The position numbers were made by a program, and so were the translations under genes. A stretch of DNA of 64,000 nucleotides from Luidia sarsii (Eukaryota > Echinodermata > Asteroidea > Paxillosida > Luidiidae): contig OX465103.1 of assembly GCA_949987565.1 (NCBI GenBank), positions 20,531,280-20,595,279 of the forward strand, written 5' to 3'. The notes under the pieces were generated by a model, which saw nothing but the letters and a program-made list of their open reading frames with translations, was not told where the DNA came from and searched no databases. This document shows positions 45,288 through 57,290 of this stretch, one piece after another (positions within the stretch are counted from its first letter, which is position 1; every line of letters begins with the position of its first letter).

Positions 45288-46484
45288 GTTTGAATCCTCA
45301 ATCTACACCAACGGTTCGAACAACACATATTTATATGAAAACAGCCGTGATGGATAGTGCTCAGCGTTTATGCCTGCCGAGCACTCAGAGCAAAAAGCAG
45401 GTAGGAACAATATAGAAGTCCTTTCATTTTTTCTCACTCAATATCAATACACGCTGCTGAGGCAGGGAGACAAGTCATTGCCACACGTGACCAAATCTGT
45501 ACTCGCCTGACTATGAAAATTATTTGAATATTAAATAAATGCGAATGCCAGCGGTCGCCAATACTCTCAGTAAGAAATGCTTGTCTCCTTAAAAGTGCAC
45601 GAGCACTGCTTCATAGAGTGAAGGACAATTGGAATTATGTTTTTTTCTGTTTGAATCGCTAGAAAATTATGCGTCGACGCGCATCGTTTATAAAGGCCCC
45701 ACGTCACACTAATTCAATCAACAGACATGCTGACTCTCTACGCGAACAAACTGCGAGCAGTAATTCAATCATAATATACCTATCCCCTTTGTCCCCATTG
45801 GATAATTTCCTCTGGGATACCTAAAAATAAATAGAGATTTTCCTATGATTTCTGGCTATGGATTCAATGCCCTCAAATACGGGTAGGCACGTACTTCTTT
45901 CCACCGAATCCTCGAGATCCTATGTACATGTTCCTTGATGAGCCACGCTCGTACTCACGGGTAATCGTGTGATGTTTGAAAATCACACAATCCCTATAAG
46001 GAAGTTCGAAAGTTGGCAACTCATTAAGACTATATCAATTAGCAGAGGAGATAAATTACTTTCTATTTGCCATTTAATGCTTCCTACGTGTGTGCCCACA
46101 TTGACTTTATTGCAAGCAACGACCCGGTTGCCAAGTGCATGGTATTCATTCATGACATGGGCATAGTAAGGTTTAACCCCAAGTCCTTCTTCGATTGATA
46201 CGTTATTTCTTGCTCAGGTGTACCACTAATAATGGACCTCTGCAGTGTTGGTAAATCAAAGGGATGGTACACCATTTTAGAAAGTGCCCAACTTCCGGAT
46301 GCTCAAAATTTAAGAAATTGCTGAGGTACTCATCAGGACGTTGGTCATGGTGTCAGACATTCCGTGAAATCTTAGCGCTCGAAAACCTGCCGTTTTCGAG
46401 AAAGGAGAAAATTGTTTGTGTTTCCATTGTTGGAACACGTCTTGAAAATGTCCGGAAAAGGTTAGCATATTTTGAAAGGCTGAA
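45288..46484. other. 5' flank of the intact GPCR, no gene seen
   Basis: Probably includes the promoter of the 44169 gene. I could not assign a TATA box or other site with confidence. Confidence 0.35.
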
Positions 46485-46717
46485 AATTTAGTGGGCCTGA
46501 CGTTTCGATCCTAGCAGGACCTTTCTCAAAGGCAGAGTGACAAGGACAAAACAGATACATGTACACGAAGGAAGGGGGGGAGAGAGTGAATAGGACACGG
46601 ATGAGAAACAAAGGACAAAGAGGAAAGCTAGTAGGGCGAGATCAAAAGGAAGGGCAATGAGTAGGGTAGGGATTAGTGAGAAGAGGGGGAAAGATCAAAG
46701 AGAGAAGTGTGGAGGAG
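46485..46717 (-). repeat. Long family A repeat, right member of an inverted pair
   Basis: On the plus strand it starts TAGTGGGCCTGACGTTTCGA and continues TCCTAGCAGGACC, then a purine-rich body. It is the reverse complement of 43080-43320 with small differences. Confidence 0.8.
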
Positions 46718-46728
46718 TTATTATTTGT

Positions 46729-48207
46729 AATCGAATTGTGAAGATACTTTAACTTCAGGCGTTGTTTACTCAAAAAGTGTTTTGGTGGGATATTCCTCAT
46801 GTCGTTGTGCCGGGTCACATATGTGCGTTTTAGTTTTAAAGTAAAACTCTATAGGTAAAGCGGGAGAGGGAGATGGAGAAGGAGAGAGAGAGCGAGAGAG
46901 AGTTAGGGGAGGGAGAGGGAGAGATAGATGGGAGAGAGAGAGAGAGAGAGAGAGTTAGGGGGAGGGAGAGAGATGGGAGAGAGAGAGAGAGAGAGAGAGA
47001 GTTAGGGGAGGGAGAGGGAGAGAGAGATGGGGAGAGAGAGAGAGAGCGAGAGAGAGAGAGAGAGAAAGGGGGAGCGGGCGGGGTAGGGGAAGAGGGAGAA
47101 AGAGAGGGTGAAGAGTGTCGAGTGAGAAAGTCAAAAATGGAAAGGCGAACAGAGTATGAGGGAGAAAGAGTTAGGTAGAGAGAGAGAGAGTGCATTACTG
47201 AAATGCAATATAGACTGTACACTAGAAGTTCTGCAGGTGATTTTCATGAACGATAGCTGTGCCTCGTCGTAATTATGACCAATGAGGGCGCTATCCTGAT
47301 TTCAGTTGGCGTAGAGACCCAGGAGTGTTTCCGTGAAGGGCAGATATAGGTGTAGTTTCTTTTCATGAAGCGTTTCGCGAGAAGGAAAACGTCATGCACC
47401 AGAGATTCTGAACAAGTGTTGAACTTTGCATGCCGTGACTTTATGTGTCCGTTTTGCCTACGTCAATGTGCTAAGTTCGGTCATGCAGTGTTTACCTATG
47501 ATTAAAATGACCACATGGCAAAATTTAGTACAGCTACTGTACATAATTATAATTATAATGTACCAATTCTATCTGAAATGGGCCGTTCATTATGAGAAAT
47601 CGTGCACGAAAAAGAGACTAGCCATGCGATACTAGATCAGCCAGTGCAGCTGGACATTATTAACAGCAGCTAGCGATTTGCAGTTAACAAGATATCTTAC
47701 ATGTTTGTGTCAAACTACAGCTACAACAACAACAGCTAGTCACATTCCGCCCCTCCACAAGAAATGCCAACTGGCTTATCTCGCCACGCAGCGCTACATG
47801 CGGTCTCTCTCCAAGCGCGGATTTGCACTAAATACAGCGAAAAATCAAGTCCAGCGGGTTATCCACGGCTCCAGCAACGGGTTCTGCTATGGCGCCCTCT
47901 ATGTCCGATATTTGGTCTGATAATAGCATTGGCAGTAGTCATAGGACAGTACCTTCACGGGATTAATTATTGGATTTACAAAAGGCCTATTATGTTGTAA
48001 TTTTTTTATAGTTGCATGAAGGCAAATGATGAGTCGCGTTATTAATATACAATTATTTTGGTTATAATTATCGACTCGGTCAAAAGTTCTCCTTTACTGC
48101 GGACATCTATTTCTAATCTTCATATGTGACCCGGCACAGCGACATGAGGAATATCCCATCAAAACACTTTTAGAGTAATTAAGTATCTTCTCAATTCGAT
48201 TAAACAT
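46729..48207. mobile_element. About 1.5-kb element with long terminal inverted repeats
   Basis: AATCGAATTGTGAAGATACT and GTTTTGGTGGGATATTCCTC at the left (46729-46826) are matched inverted at 48122-48207 (GAGGAATATCCCATCAAAAC, then AAGTATCTTCTCAATTCGAT). The interior has a GA array and about 0.9 kb of unrecognised sequence with no transposase-like frame. Sequence beyond the right arm (48208-48420) also matches 57095-57290, so the true boundary on that side is uncertain. Confidence 0.55.
46861..47190. repeat. (GA)n array
   Basis: Purine-only GAGAGA with recurring GTTAGGG(G)AGGGAGA interruptions at 46901, 46953 and 47003. The open frames it creates are artefacts. Confidence 0.9.
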
Positions 48208-48721
48208 CAATTTATTTTTTTTGTATTTTCGGAAAGTTAATGTATTGGATGTTTTTATGTTCAAAGGATTTTTCCGAAATCCGTGCGGTCTCTAAATGTT
48301 GAAAAAACGAGGATTTCGGGGGAGTGTTTGTGTAATGTTTTCATGAAAATATAAAGTTCCTGCCTTTTTGAATGGCCACTTTCGAGGAGTTAGACTGGAG
48401 CTGCTATATTAATTGTGTCTGGTACCAAATGAACGAGCGAAGTCCCCTGGTAGTATTTACAACAAAGTTCACACGGAAAAAATTGATATCATTCGAAAGC
48501 TAATGGTATACTCATTCAAATCATTAGAAAATCTCAAAATCTCAAAAGTGGGGGTTATTTCTCATTATGCTACGCCGGGTGCGTAATTTTTTTTCCCAGG
48601 ATGGGAAAGGCCATCATTAGCATAAACATGCGCTATTGGTTGCATTTCATCCATGCTGAATTATTCATGATAACCATTCCACTTACGCACCCACCCACGT
48701 CAGTATTTTATTCTTGACTTG

Positions 48722-48795
48722 ATGTACATGTACAGTACTTGTACATGTACATGTATGTACTACATGTACATGTACACGTACTGTACACTGTATAT
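48722..48795. repeat. ACATGT palindromic array
   Basis: Repeated TGTACATGTACA words in which each hexamer is its own complement. Confidence 0.85.
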
Positions 48796-49410
48796 GTACA
48801 AACTAGAATTTCCTGATGACGCTTGATAATACCATAGACAGAGCCTTGCTCTATTGGTTTACGTACCCCTCCTCACATGTGTAGTTATTGAGGGAACACA
48901 AATTAAAGAGGACTCTATAAGTATACAAAAATATGCTGGCACTGTGGCAGTGAAATAGATTTCTTGACCTGCAATCTTTCTTTTAATCAGAAATGGGTTC
49001 TTTTAAGGTTACCCCTGTTACAAATATCGAATGCCCACAAACATGGAAAGAAGTTAAACATTCGGCAAAATGTGACACAAGAAAATGCGACATGACAAAG
49101 ATGGTGTTCTGAACATAAACTCTGTTGGAAGAATTTAATGGCTGGGACGAACAGTATTGATGAAGTAGGTGGTTTCCCAAAAAATAAGGCCATGCCTTAC
49201 CTAGGAAGTATTATAGCCTAATACCTCCTTGCCAAGACACACTTTCTAGTGACCATACAAAAGTGGGTGACCTACACATTCCAGAGGAGGTGGTCACTAC
49301 CAGACTTGGTCTCTTGGGAGTATTTAAGAATGTGGGATGACACACCAGTACAGAGCCAGGCACCGTTGCCATGGAAACTAGGATCAGACCAAAGAAATTT
49401 TCCAAATGGT

Positions 49411-49531
49411 TTCCATGTACATGTACTGTACATGTACACAATGTAATGTACATGTACATTGTACACGTACATGTACATGTACTGTACATGTACACAATGT
49501 AATGTACATGTACATGTACATTGTACACGCG
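49411..49531. repeat. ACATGT palindromic array, duplicated
   Basis: CATGTACTGTACATGTACAC with AATGTAATGTACATG occurs twice in tandem with a period of about 60 bp. Confidence 0.85.
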
Positions 49532-49779
49532 TGCGAGGGTGCGCTACAATTCATGAATAATTCAGCATGCGTGGATGAAATATATCCAATAGCGCACGTT
49601 TATGCTAATATTGGCCTTTCCCATCCTGGGAAAAAAAATTACGCGTGCCGCGTCACATATAGGAAGAATTATATAGGTGCCGAGTTAATGATATCGATTT
49701 TTTTGGGGCGGGCTTCACCTTTGACAAATGCCCAGCTGTAGATCCAGTATGTAACTCAGTCTTTCTATTTTATCTTCTA

Positions 49780-50035
49780 CTGGAGACAGAGAAAGAGAGA
49801 GGTGGGGAGAGATGGAGAGGAGGGAGAGTGGTGGAGCGAGGGGAAGAAATGGGAAGGGATAGGAGGGAGAGAGCGAGAGAGAGAGAGAGAGGGTAGGGAG
49901 ACAGAGGGAGAGCGAGAGACGGAAGAGAGATAAAGAGATAGGTGGAGAGAGGGAGGAAGGGAGAGAGAGGGAGAGCGGGAAGAACGGAGAGAGGGATAGA
50001 CGGAGGTGGATAGAGTGAAGGAGAGAGATGGGAGA
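49780..50035. repeat. (GA)n-rich purine array
   Basis: GAGAGAGAGG with GGGA and GCGAGA variants. Minus-strand reading gives serine/leucine/proline low complexity only. Confidence 0.88.
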
Positions 50036-51454
50036 CAGCAGAGACGATACCCTGGTCATTGCGATACACCTATAGTTGCTATGGAAATAGCACCAAGTCA
50101 ATGACCGTAAGTAAGGGTAGTTGAGTACTTCCAGCGAGAGTTATGCTCTATCCATTAGCAACACTGTGCATATAAACATGATTACTGTACCGTCCAATAC
50201 GCTCTGAATAATGATTTCTGCAGCTCGCTCGTCCTTTACCGGAAGACTTCTGTTCATGTATTATTGATTCCGCCATTGGAGATCGTCGGGTATGCTGGTC
50301 TATACGGATACAGAATGACAAGGACAATATGAACAAAATACAGATATGTATTGGATTGATTGATGAATGAATGGATGGGTATTTTACCGGCTTTATTCTC
50401 AGATTTATTTGGGAGAGATGAATGATATATCCTTCCCATTTTCAGTGAGTTCTCACAAACAAACATGAATTTGGAGGGAAAACAAGACGGCTGCCTTTTT
50501 TTACTCGCACACGTAAGAGATTGTCTCAGACTATAATTGCATCGCCAGGGTTACGGCAACGTCTGTCTCAGCCAATTACGGGCCCATTCTCCCGCGCTCT
50601 GCATTTCATTTCCACGTCTTTTCATTTGCTAGTTTTGTTTTGGGGTATTTTTATTTTTATATTTATTTGTTTTGATGGGGGGGATGTAGGGAAATCCAAA
50701 TTTGATGACTGTTTGATCTCGGCCGTGGCTAGATTTTGTCGATAATTGCTGGGTATGCGAAGGGCCTTGTCTCGCCGATTTTTTTTCTTTTCAGTATGGA
50801 GCGTTGAAAGCCGAGATGCACCGGCCGACCCTCTGTCAAGAATTCAGGGCGACTAGAATTCACGTCAGACTGGCGCTCAGAATCTCTTTTTTCCCCCTGT
50901 AGTCGCGCTCTGTATAATTATGTGAGGGAACTGTTCCTCTAGTACAGATATTCATTTTCATAAAGAGATGCACATAAACAAGAGGCTTGTTTATTTGGTT
51001 GCCACAGAGTGAGGAATTAAGGTCATCTTGATTTGACTCGGGCAATGGGAACCAACGATTCTTTCCCGGTTGTGGTTGGGGCTTTAGAGTCTAAACGGGA
51101 CGAATCCTCGCATCTTCCCGGATCACCAGGGCGGGCTCCTCGTCATCACGACGTCACAGTTTGATCTTTTGTTTATGTTGCCCATGCCTTTGCAGCCACA
51201 ATTCTCTCTGATTTATAGCAAAGAGGATGGAAGAAAACCGTTTCAAAGAAATTCGACACGAATGATGACGTCATAGCTGTTGTCTTAAAGAGGGCTTCTT
51301 CGTGGCTGTATGGTCAATATGGCTACCATAGTTGCTTTGAATTTGAAGGCCCATGGGCTCAATGCCCTTTCCCGATGACGCACTATCTGCCGAACGCAGC
51401 TTCAATGCGGTTGGAACGCAGCAGGAGTGTTCAGAATGCTGCCACTCTGTCCGG
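50036..51454. other. Non-coding stretch, nothing recognisable
   Basis: No exon-like open frame with splice context and no clear repeat family. Confidence 0.4.
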
Positions 51455-51957
51455 CGGCACTCCGGCTCGCTACGACGGGCACTCCGGTTCACTCCGACGG
51501 CATTCCGGCACGCTCCGACGGCACTCCGGCTCGCTCCGCCGGCACTCCGGCTCGCTCCGAAGGCACTCCGGCTCACTCCGACGGCACTCCAGCACGCTCC
51601 GAAGGGCACTTCGGCTCTCTCCGACGGCACTCCGGCACGCTTCGACGGCACTCCGGCACACTCCGACGGCACTCCGGCTCACTCCGACGGCACTCCGGCT
51701 CGCTCCGACGGCACTCCGGCTCACTCCGACAGCACTCCGGTTCACCCCGGCTCACTCCGACAGCACTCCGGTTCACCCCGGCTCACTCCAACAGCACTCC
51801 GGCTCACCCCGGCTCGCTCCGACAGCACACCGGCTCACCCCGGCTCGCTCCGAAGGCACTCCGGCTCGCTCCGACGGCACTCCGGCTCGCTCCGAAGGCA
51901 CTCCGGCTCGCTCCGACGGCACTCCGGCTCACTCCGGCGGCACTCCGGTTCGCCCCG
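51455..51957. repeat. GC-rich 21-bp minisatellite with a 31-bp variant block
   Basis: The basic unit is CACTCCGGCTCGCTCCGACG plus G (21 bp). Between about 51733 and 51856 the unit grows to 31 bp by insertion of an extra CACCCCGGCT-type half. Neither unit has a stop in most frames, so both strands show several long overlapping open frames (HSGSLRR on plus, ECRRSEP on minus). I see no start, splice or family support for coding. Confidence 0.85.
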
Positions 51958-52559
51958 CCTGTGGAGTGTGGAGACGCATTCACGGTGCGGACAAGAGAAC
52001 ATCGGTCGTCCCAGTGATCCGGTCGACGCAATAGCCCCATTAGATCCATTCTTTCATAACTAGGAATGGGATAATTGTTCTTCTTGTAAATAATGTCGTT
52101 GGAGAAAACAAATTTCGTCCTAGTGCTGCGCCACTCATCCATCATGCAATGGTTTTTTTCTCCTTTTCTCTTTTGTTTGGTCTTATTTTTTAGTCCTCAC
52201 ACCTTGAGGTGAAATCAATGGCTTGGGACAGCTGGTTTTGGAGCGCTGAAAAAATGAAAAATTCCAAGCCGAAAAAACCCTCTCCAATTTTTTTTTTTGG
52301 TGACGGAATCGATTTGAAAGGTGGGAATGTTATTTTATGAAAGGCGATCATCTCAGCTTGCCAGGCTTATGGAGTTCTGTCATTCTTTTTTTTTTGGCAT
52401 GCCTATATACTGCGAAGAAAATTTCGTACTTATGCAATATCTTGAGCATATTTTTGTCCAAATATGAGCATTTATCACCATCGGTTAACAGCAGCCGAAC
52501 TGCTGGGTCGTTCCATCACCTTAGTGCTTAGGAAAAGCACCTTAGGAAATGTTCGTCAA

Positions 52560-52870
52560 CATGAAACCAACACGATATTGCCCAACTTGATATCAAACCA
52601 ACGTTATATTCACCAAATAAAGTATTAAACAGCCAACATATCATTAAGCAATTTAATATTAAGCAACTTAATATTAATCAGCTTAATATTAAGCAGCTTA
52701 ATCCAACATGATATTAACCAGTCTAATATTAAAGTAACCTAATATTAACCAACCTAATCTTAGACAAACGTAATTTTAACCAACTTAATCTCAAACCAAC
52801 AAAATATTAACAAACTGAATATTAAACCAACATGATATTAAAACCTATAATATTAAACCAACATTTGGAC
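52560..52870. repeat. AT-rich degenerate tandem repeat, about 17-bp unit
   Basis: Degenerate copies of TTAATATTAAGCAACTTAAT, with variants such as CTAATATTAACCAAC. The core TTAATATTAA is palindromic. Confidence 0.7.
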
Positions 52871-53974
52871 GAAAGTTGATCAAAAAATATCAACCGGTAA
52901 TACTATTGATCACATTGCTGCCCTACCGATGGATTGCGTTTGTCTGAAACCCCTGGCATTGCACACACCTTAACCATTTTGCGCCGGTGGCACATAATTA
53001 TATGGGGTCGTGACCACTGTCCGGGGCATTTTGGGTTATGTATCATTTTCAAAATTCGATAAAAATCGATACAAATCATGTACGATAACATAAATCGTGC
53101 AACCGATGCTACAATTTGTTGTCTTTCGAACAAGGCACAATCTGAGAAGTTGTGTGGCTTTTGAGCCCCCTTTATCCCACCAGGAATAGTGTCCTTTGTT
53201 CGCTGCCAAAATTGTTGGCAGAACTTTTCTCGGAGGCAGAGCACCATTTCTGATCAAACCGATCGGCGGAGAGGCGACTTCGCAAAATCACCGTTTTGCA
53301 CGGCGGTTTCTTTTCTACAGTGTGTACACTAAAAGCACCATTCGAGGGGGTACGGCATGTCCCAAGATCGACGGGACTGGCGAAGACAATCTTGCAGGGC
53401 TCTGCGCAAGGAGAGAGAAGAGGAGGCAGGCAGAAAGAAAAAATGAAGAGCCGGGATGACAACATCACATAGTCTGAGTGAAGCCCTTCAGAAAGGCAGA
53501 AAACAGAGAAGGTTGCAGAAAGGTGGTTGACAAGAGTTCTAGCGGTGCCCCAAACTGTCTGACACACGCCAAGGGACAGATGGAAATAAAATGAAATGAT
53601 GCGCACACCGAGCCCTTTCACTTCTTAGCTGGTGCACGGTAATCCCACCGAACGGACCAAGATCACGCTGATAGAGAAAAACTAAGACCGCCATTTGCAT
53701 GCAGGCTTTGTAAAGATTGAAGAATGATTTCTTTGCATTTGATTTTTCGCTCTCGAGTTACAATCCCACGGGTGCACGCACTGCACAGCCCGTCCCCAAG
53801 CGAAGACTCGATTGGTGCACGCTCGTCGTAAACAAGCGACAGCTTGTCGATGCCATTATGAAATGCAATGGCAGCTTCCCGTCAGCTTGACTGCCTGTCT
53901 CTATTCTGTGTGATATTCCTGTATATGTACCACTTGAGCATTCTCATTTTTTTTGATATGGTGTAATATTACCC

Positions 53975-54030
53975 CATTCTGCCTTTGAGAAAGGTCTTGC
54001 TATTATAGGATCGAAACGTCATTAGGCCTT
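53975..54030 (+). repeat. Family A hairpin fragment with an insertion
   Basis: CTGCCTTTGAGAAAGGTCTT then GCTATTATAGGATCGAAACG. The loop is enlarged by TTA relative to other copies. Confidence 0.65.
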
Positions 54031-54214
54031 ACTTATTTTTGATGGTCTAATATTACGTTAGACTTGACAGTTTGCATGGTGGAATCACAATGTGAAAGTT
54101 TTCCGTAAATCCAATGGGGCATCTTTGTGAGAATGAGTGTTGCTCAGAGAGAAGAGACGGTTACTCAATGCTTTTGACAGTTTGTGCTCTGCAAGTCATA
54201 TACTGGACCCAAGC

Positions 54215-55112
54215 CACCGCCGCCGCCACCACCACCACCACCACCACCACCGCCGCCACCACAGCCACCACCACTACCACCACCACCACCACCGCCACCA
54301 CCACCACCACCACCACCACCACCACCACCGCCACCACCAACACCACCACCACCACCACCACCACCACCACCGCCACCGCAGCCACCACCACCACCACCAC
54401 CACCGCCGCCGCCACCACAGCCACCACCACTACCACCACCACCACCACCGCCACCACCACCACCACCACCACCACCACCACCACCGCCACCACCACCACC
54501 ACCACCACCACCACCACCACCACCACCACCGCCACCGCCACCACCACCGCCACCACCACCACCACCACCACCAACACCACCATCGCCACCACCACCACCA
54601 TCACCGCCACCACCACCACCACCACCACCACCACCACCACCACCACCACCACCGCCACCACCACCACCGCCACCACCACCACCACCACCGCCGCAACCAC
54701 AGCCACCACCACCACCACCACCGCCACCACCACCACCACCACCACCACCACCACCACCACCACCACCACCACCGCCGCCGCCACCACAGCCACCACCACC
54801 ACCACCACCACCGCCGCCACCACAGCCACCACCACCACCACCACCACCGCCACCACCACCACCACCACCGCCACCACCACCGCCACCACCACCACCACCG
54901 CCACCACCACCACCACCACCACCACTGCCACCACCACCACTATCACCGCCACCACCACCACCACCACCACCACCACTGCCACCACCACCACCACCACCAT
55001 CACCACCGCCACCACCACCACCACCACCATCACCACCACCACCACCATCATCACCACCACCACCATCACCACCACCACCACCACCGCCACCACCACCGCC
55101 ACCGCCACCAAG
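54215..55112. repeat. About 900-bp CCA/CCG trinucleotide array with higher-order structure
   Basis: Almost only CCA with interspersed CCG and rare CAG, ACT and ATC. A pattern CCGCCGCCACCACAGCCACC with a following CTACCACC recurs (about 54250 and about 54408, a period of about 160 bp), so segments were duplicated as blocks. All three frames on each strand are open (poly-Pro, poly-Thr, poly-His; poly-Val on minus). These are artefacts. Confidence 0.93.
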
Positions 55113-56584
55113 TGTAGTGAGACTGCAGTAAGTTTGCCTGTACTTTATGTCGTGAGCGAGGCACGTACAAGCCTACTGGCATGCAGTACACGTGTACAAG
55201 ACAGTCACCTGTGACCGCTGCACATCCTATCACGAATAGAATCGTCCCCAAAGCGACGATATCCACTCTGTCTCGCCAAAGCCTTGCCCAAAGGTCCCCC
55301 TCTCCCAGCCCCCAGCCCCCCCCCCCCGCAACACATTCCCTCACTCTAGTCCCGCGCCTTTTCACTTTGATTTCTGGAAACGATGACCCAACCCGGCCTT
55401 CGCCTCTAGCTCTCAACTTCCAGTGAGCGGTCGGCGAGGCAAAATACCCGCTGCACTTTAGCAGGCCGTCCCCTCATAAAGCATTCAACAAATCAGGCTT
55501 GAAAGGAGTCTATAATGGCGGCGAATCGATCCGTGAACGCGGCATGCACTCCGGCCAGCCTGCCGGCGAATTCGGCCTGGGATGGTTCACAAAATTGAGT
55601 TGCGTGCATGGGAGGTGCAGTGGACTTTGGACTCGCCGGGTACCTTTCCCGAATCACTTAACGCTCTGCCCGTGGAGACTCGGGCCATTGTTCGGGCTCA
55701 GTGGTGGGCGTTTCTGCCGGGTATTCTAGCGGGAGCAAAGGGAATGGATAAAATAAGAAGGGAAAAAAAGGCTCTTTCCGGGTGGCTCCTCCCCCCTAAT
55801 AGTGGCGCCCGGCGAAAGTGGCAAAGTGCACTTACCCGGCGCGATCCACCGTGAGTTTGGCGTTCTCGCACGAACAGCTACCAAACATTCGAGGATCAAA
55901 ATAGTCTGAAACTCCGGCAGAATTTCAAAATGTCAACAGACCATTTGAAAGGTATATAAGCGGTTTCACGGGCTGCTGAAAAATGACATTACGCTTGACA
56001 ACTGACGGCAACGCACGTGAATTCTAACCGCGGAAGTAAAGATTTTATTCCTTTTATATTCGAGTTATTCCGAGTGCACAAACAAAATAACTGGTTGTGG
56101 ATTCGAACCCGGTGTATGATATCCCAATTCCCAGGGATGTAGGGTTAACATCCCACTCAGGATTTTATGTGACTTTGGCGTTCAATTCGGGTGATTTACA
56201 AAATAAAAAACACAAAAATTGCAACGCGTTGGCCAACCACAATGCGCGGAATGGGTCGATCCTAATTACAGACGTTCCGCACATTGTGATTGGCCAACGC
56301 ATTACAAACTCTAATTCATAATGACTTCCTATCAGTACTTCGACCCGACAGAGTACGACTGCTCAACCTTCACGAATGGCACGTGCCATGGCGTCAGCAG
56401 CGCTGTTGCACCAATTTCACTCAAATAAATCCCCAACTGAAGCATTATTTAGTCCTAAAATGAAATACTATTACAGAATGCCCACCTGATTCACGTGTAG
56501 ATTAATCCATTAAAGGATCGGTTGTTTTGGTCAGGAATTACGTTTGTCAAGCACAGGCCAAAAGTTTGTTGTTAACACGCGGGC
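55113..56584. other. Non-coding stretch, nothing firmly recognisable
   Basis: Contains a poly-C run (55314-55327). A 90-codon frame at 55582-55854 has no splice or family support. GATTCGAACCCGG near 56100 resembles a tRNA box B in isolation. Confidence 0.35.
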
Positions 56585-57095
56585 ATAGACCGCTGTGCAA
56601 GATGTCTTCAGGCGTTGTTTACTCGAAAAGTGTTTTGGTGGGATATTCCTCATGTCGCTGTGCCGGGTCACATATTTTGTTCAAATGATTTGAAGCATCC
56701 ACTATCAGTGGACTGTCTGTGCACCGGATTTGCATGCGCAAAGCTGTGTGGCTTTCCGTTGCTCAGGAAGGCGAACACAAATGGCTATGGTCGATGAAAA
56801 CCGAAAGCAGACCGTTTATATAGGCCTAATATTGCGGAATATTGGGCAGCTCCGTTGATAAGCAACGTAGCTATCTAATGATAGTCCTCGTAGTTTTTTA
56901 GAAGCTGTTGTGTAAGTTTTTCCCCGCAGAGGAGTGGGCTGTTCATCTAGAGTTTTTTTTAGCAGCAATTTTGTGAAAGGGCCAGTGTCGTAACATATGT
57001 GACCCGGCACAGCGACATGAGGAATATCCCACCAAAACACTTTTCGAGTAAACAGCGCCTGCCGTCAAAGTATCTTCTCAATTCGATTATTATTA
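56585..57095. mobile_element. About 0.5-kb long-TIR element, short relative of 46729-48207
   Basis: GTTTACTCGAAAAGTGTTTT then GGTGGGATATTCCTCATGTC on the left (to 56674) is mirrored by GACATGAGGAATATCCCACC and AAAACACTTTTCGAGTAAAC on the right (56995-57050), nearly perfect over about 65 bp. The interior of about 320 bp has no coding capacity. Sequence after the right arm (57095-57290) matches 48208-48420. Confidence 0.7.
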
Positions 57096-57290
57096 TTATT
57101 ATTTTTTTTTTTTCGGAAAGTTAATGTATTGGAGGAGATTATGTACAAAGGATTTTTCCGAAATCCGTCTCTAAATTTCGGGGGAGTGTTTGTGTACTGT
57201 TTTCATGAAAATATAAAGTTCCTGCCTTTTTGAATGGCCGCTTTCGAGGAGTTAGAATGGTGCTGCTATATTGTGTCTGAAATACAAAAT

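Larger units (their letters stand above)
48208..49779. other. Non-coding stretch with ACATGT arrays
   Basis: 48208-48420 is a dispersed repeat (see 57095-57290). Self-complementary ACATGTAC arrays lie at 48722-48795 and 49411-49531. A CATCCTGGGAAAA block occurs at 48597-48620 inverted relative to 49618-49640, so 48.5-49.65 kb may be one inverted pair. No gene is seen. Confidence 0.45.
51958..54214. other. Non-coding stretch with an AT-rich repeat and a family A fragment
   Basis: Holds the AATATTAA-type array at 52560-52870 and a family A fragment at 53975-54030. I found no credible exon. Confidence 0.4.

Noticed and set aside
46836..50101. Ser/Leu/Pro- and Glu/Arg-rich frames near 46.9 and 49.8 kb
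   Set aside because: They are translations of GA/TC arrays.
51271..52063. Several 100-236-codon frames on both strands
   Set aside because: They are products of the 21/31-bp minisatellite with no family resemblance.
54114..55214. Long open frames of poly-Thr, poly-His, poly-Pro and poly-Val
   Set aside because: All frames of the CCA/CCG array are open; none has splice or start context.
55582..55854. 90-codon frame near 55.6 kb as a gene
   Set aside because: It reads somewhat like protein but has no splice signals, domain or conserved motif that I can identify.
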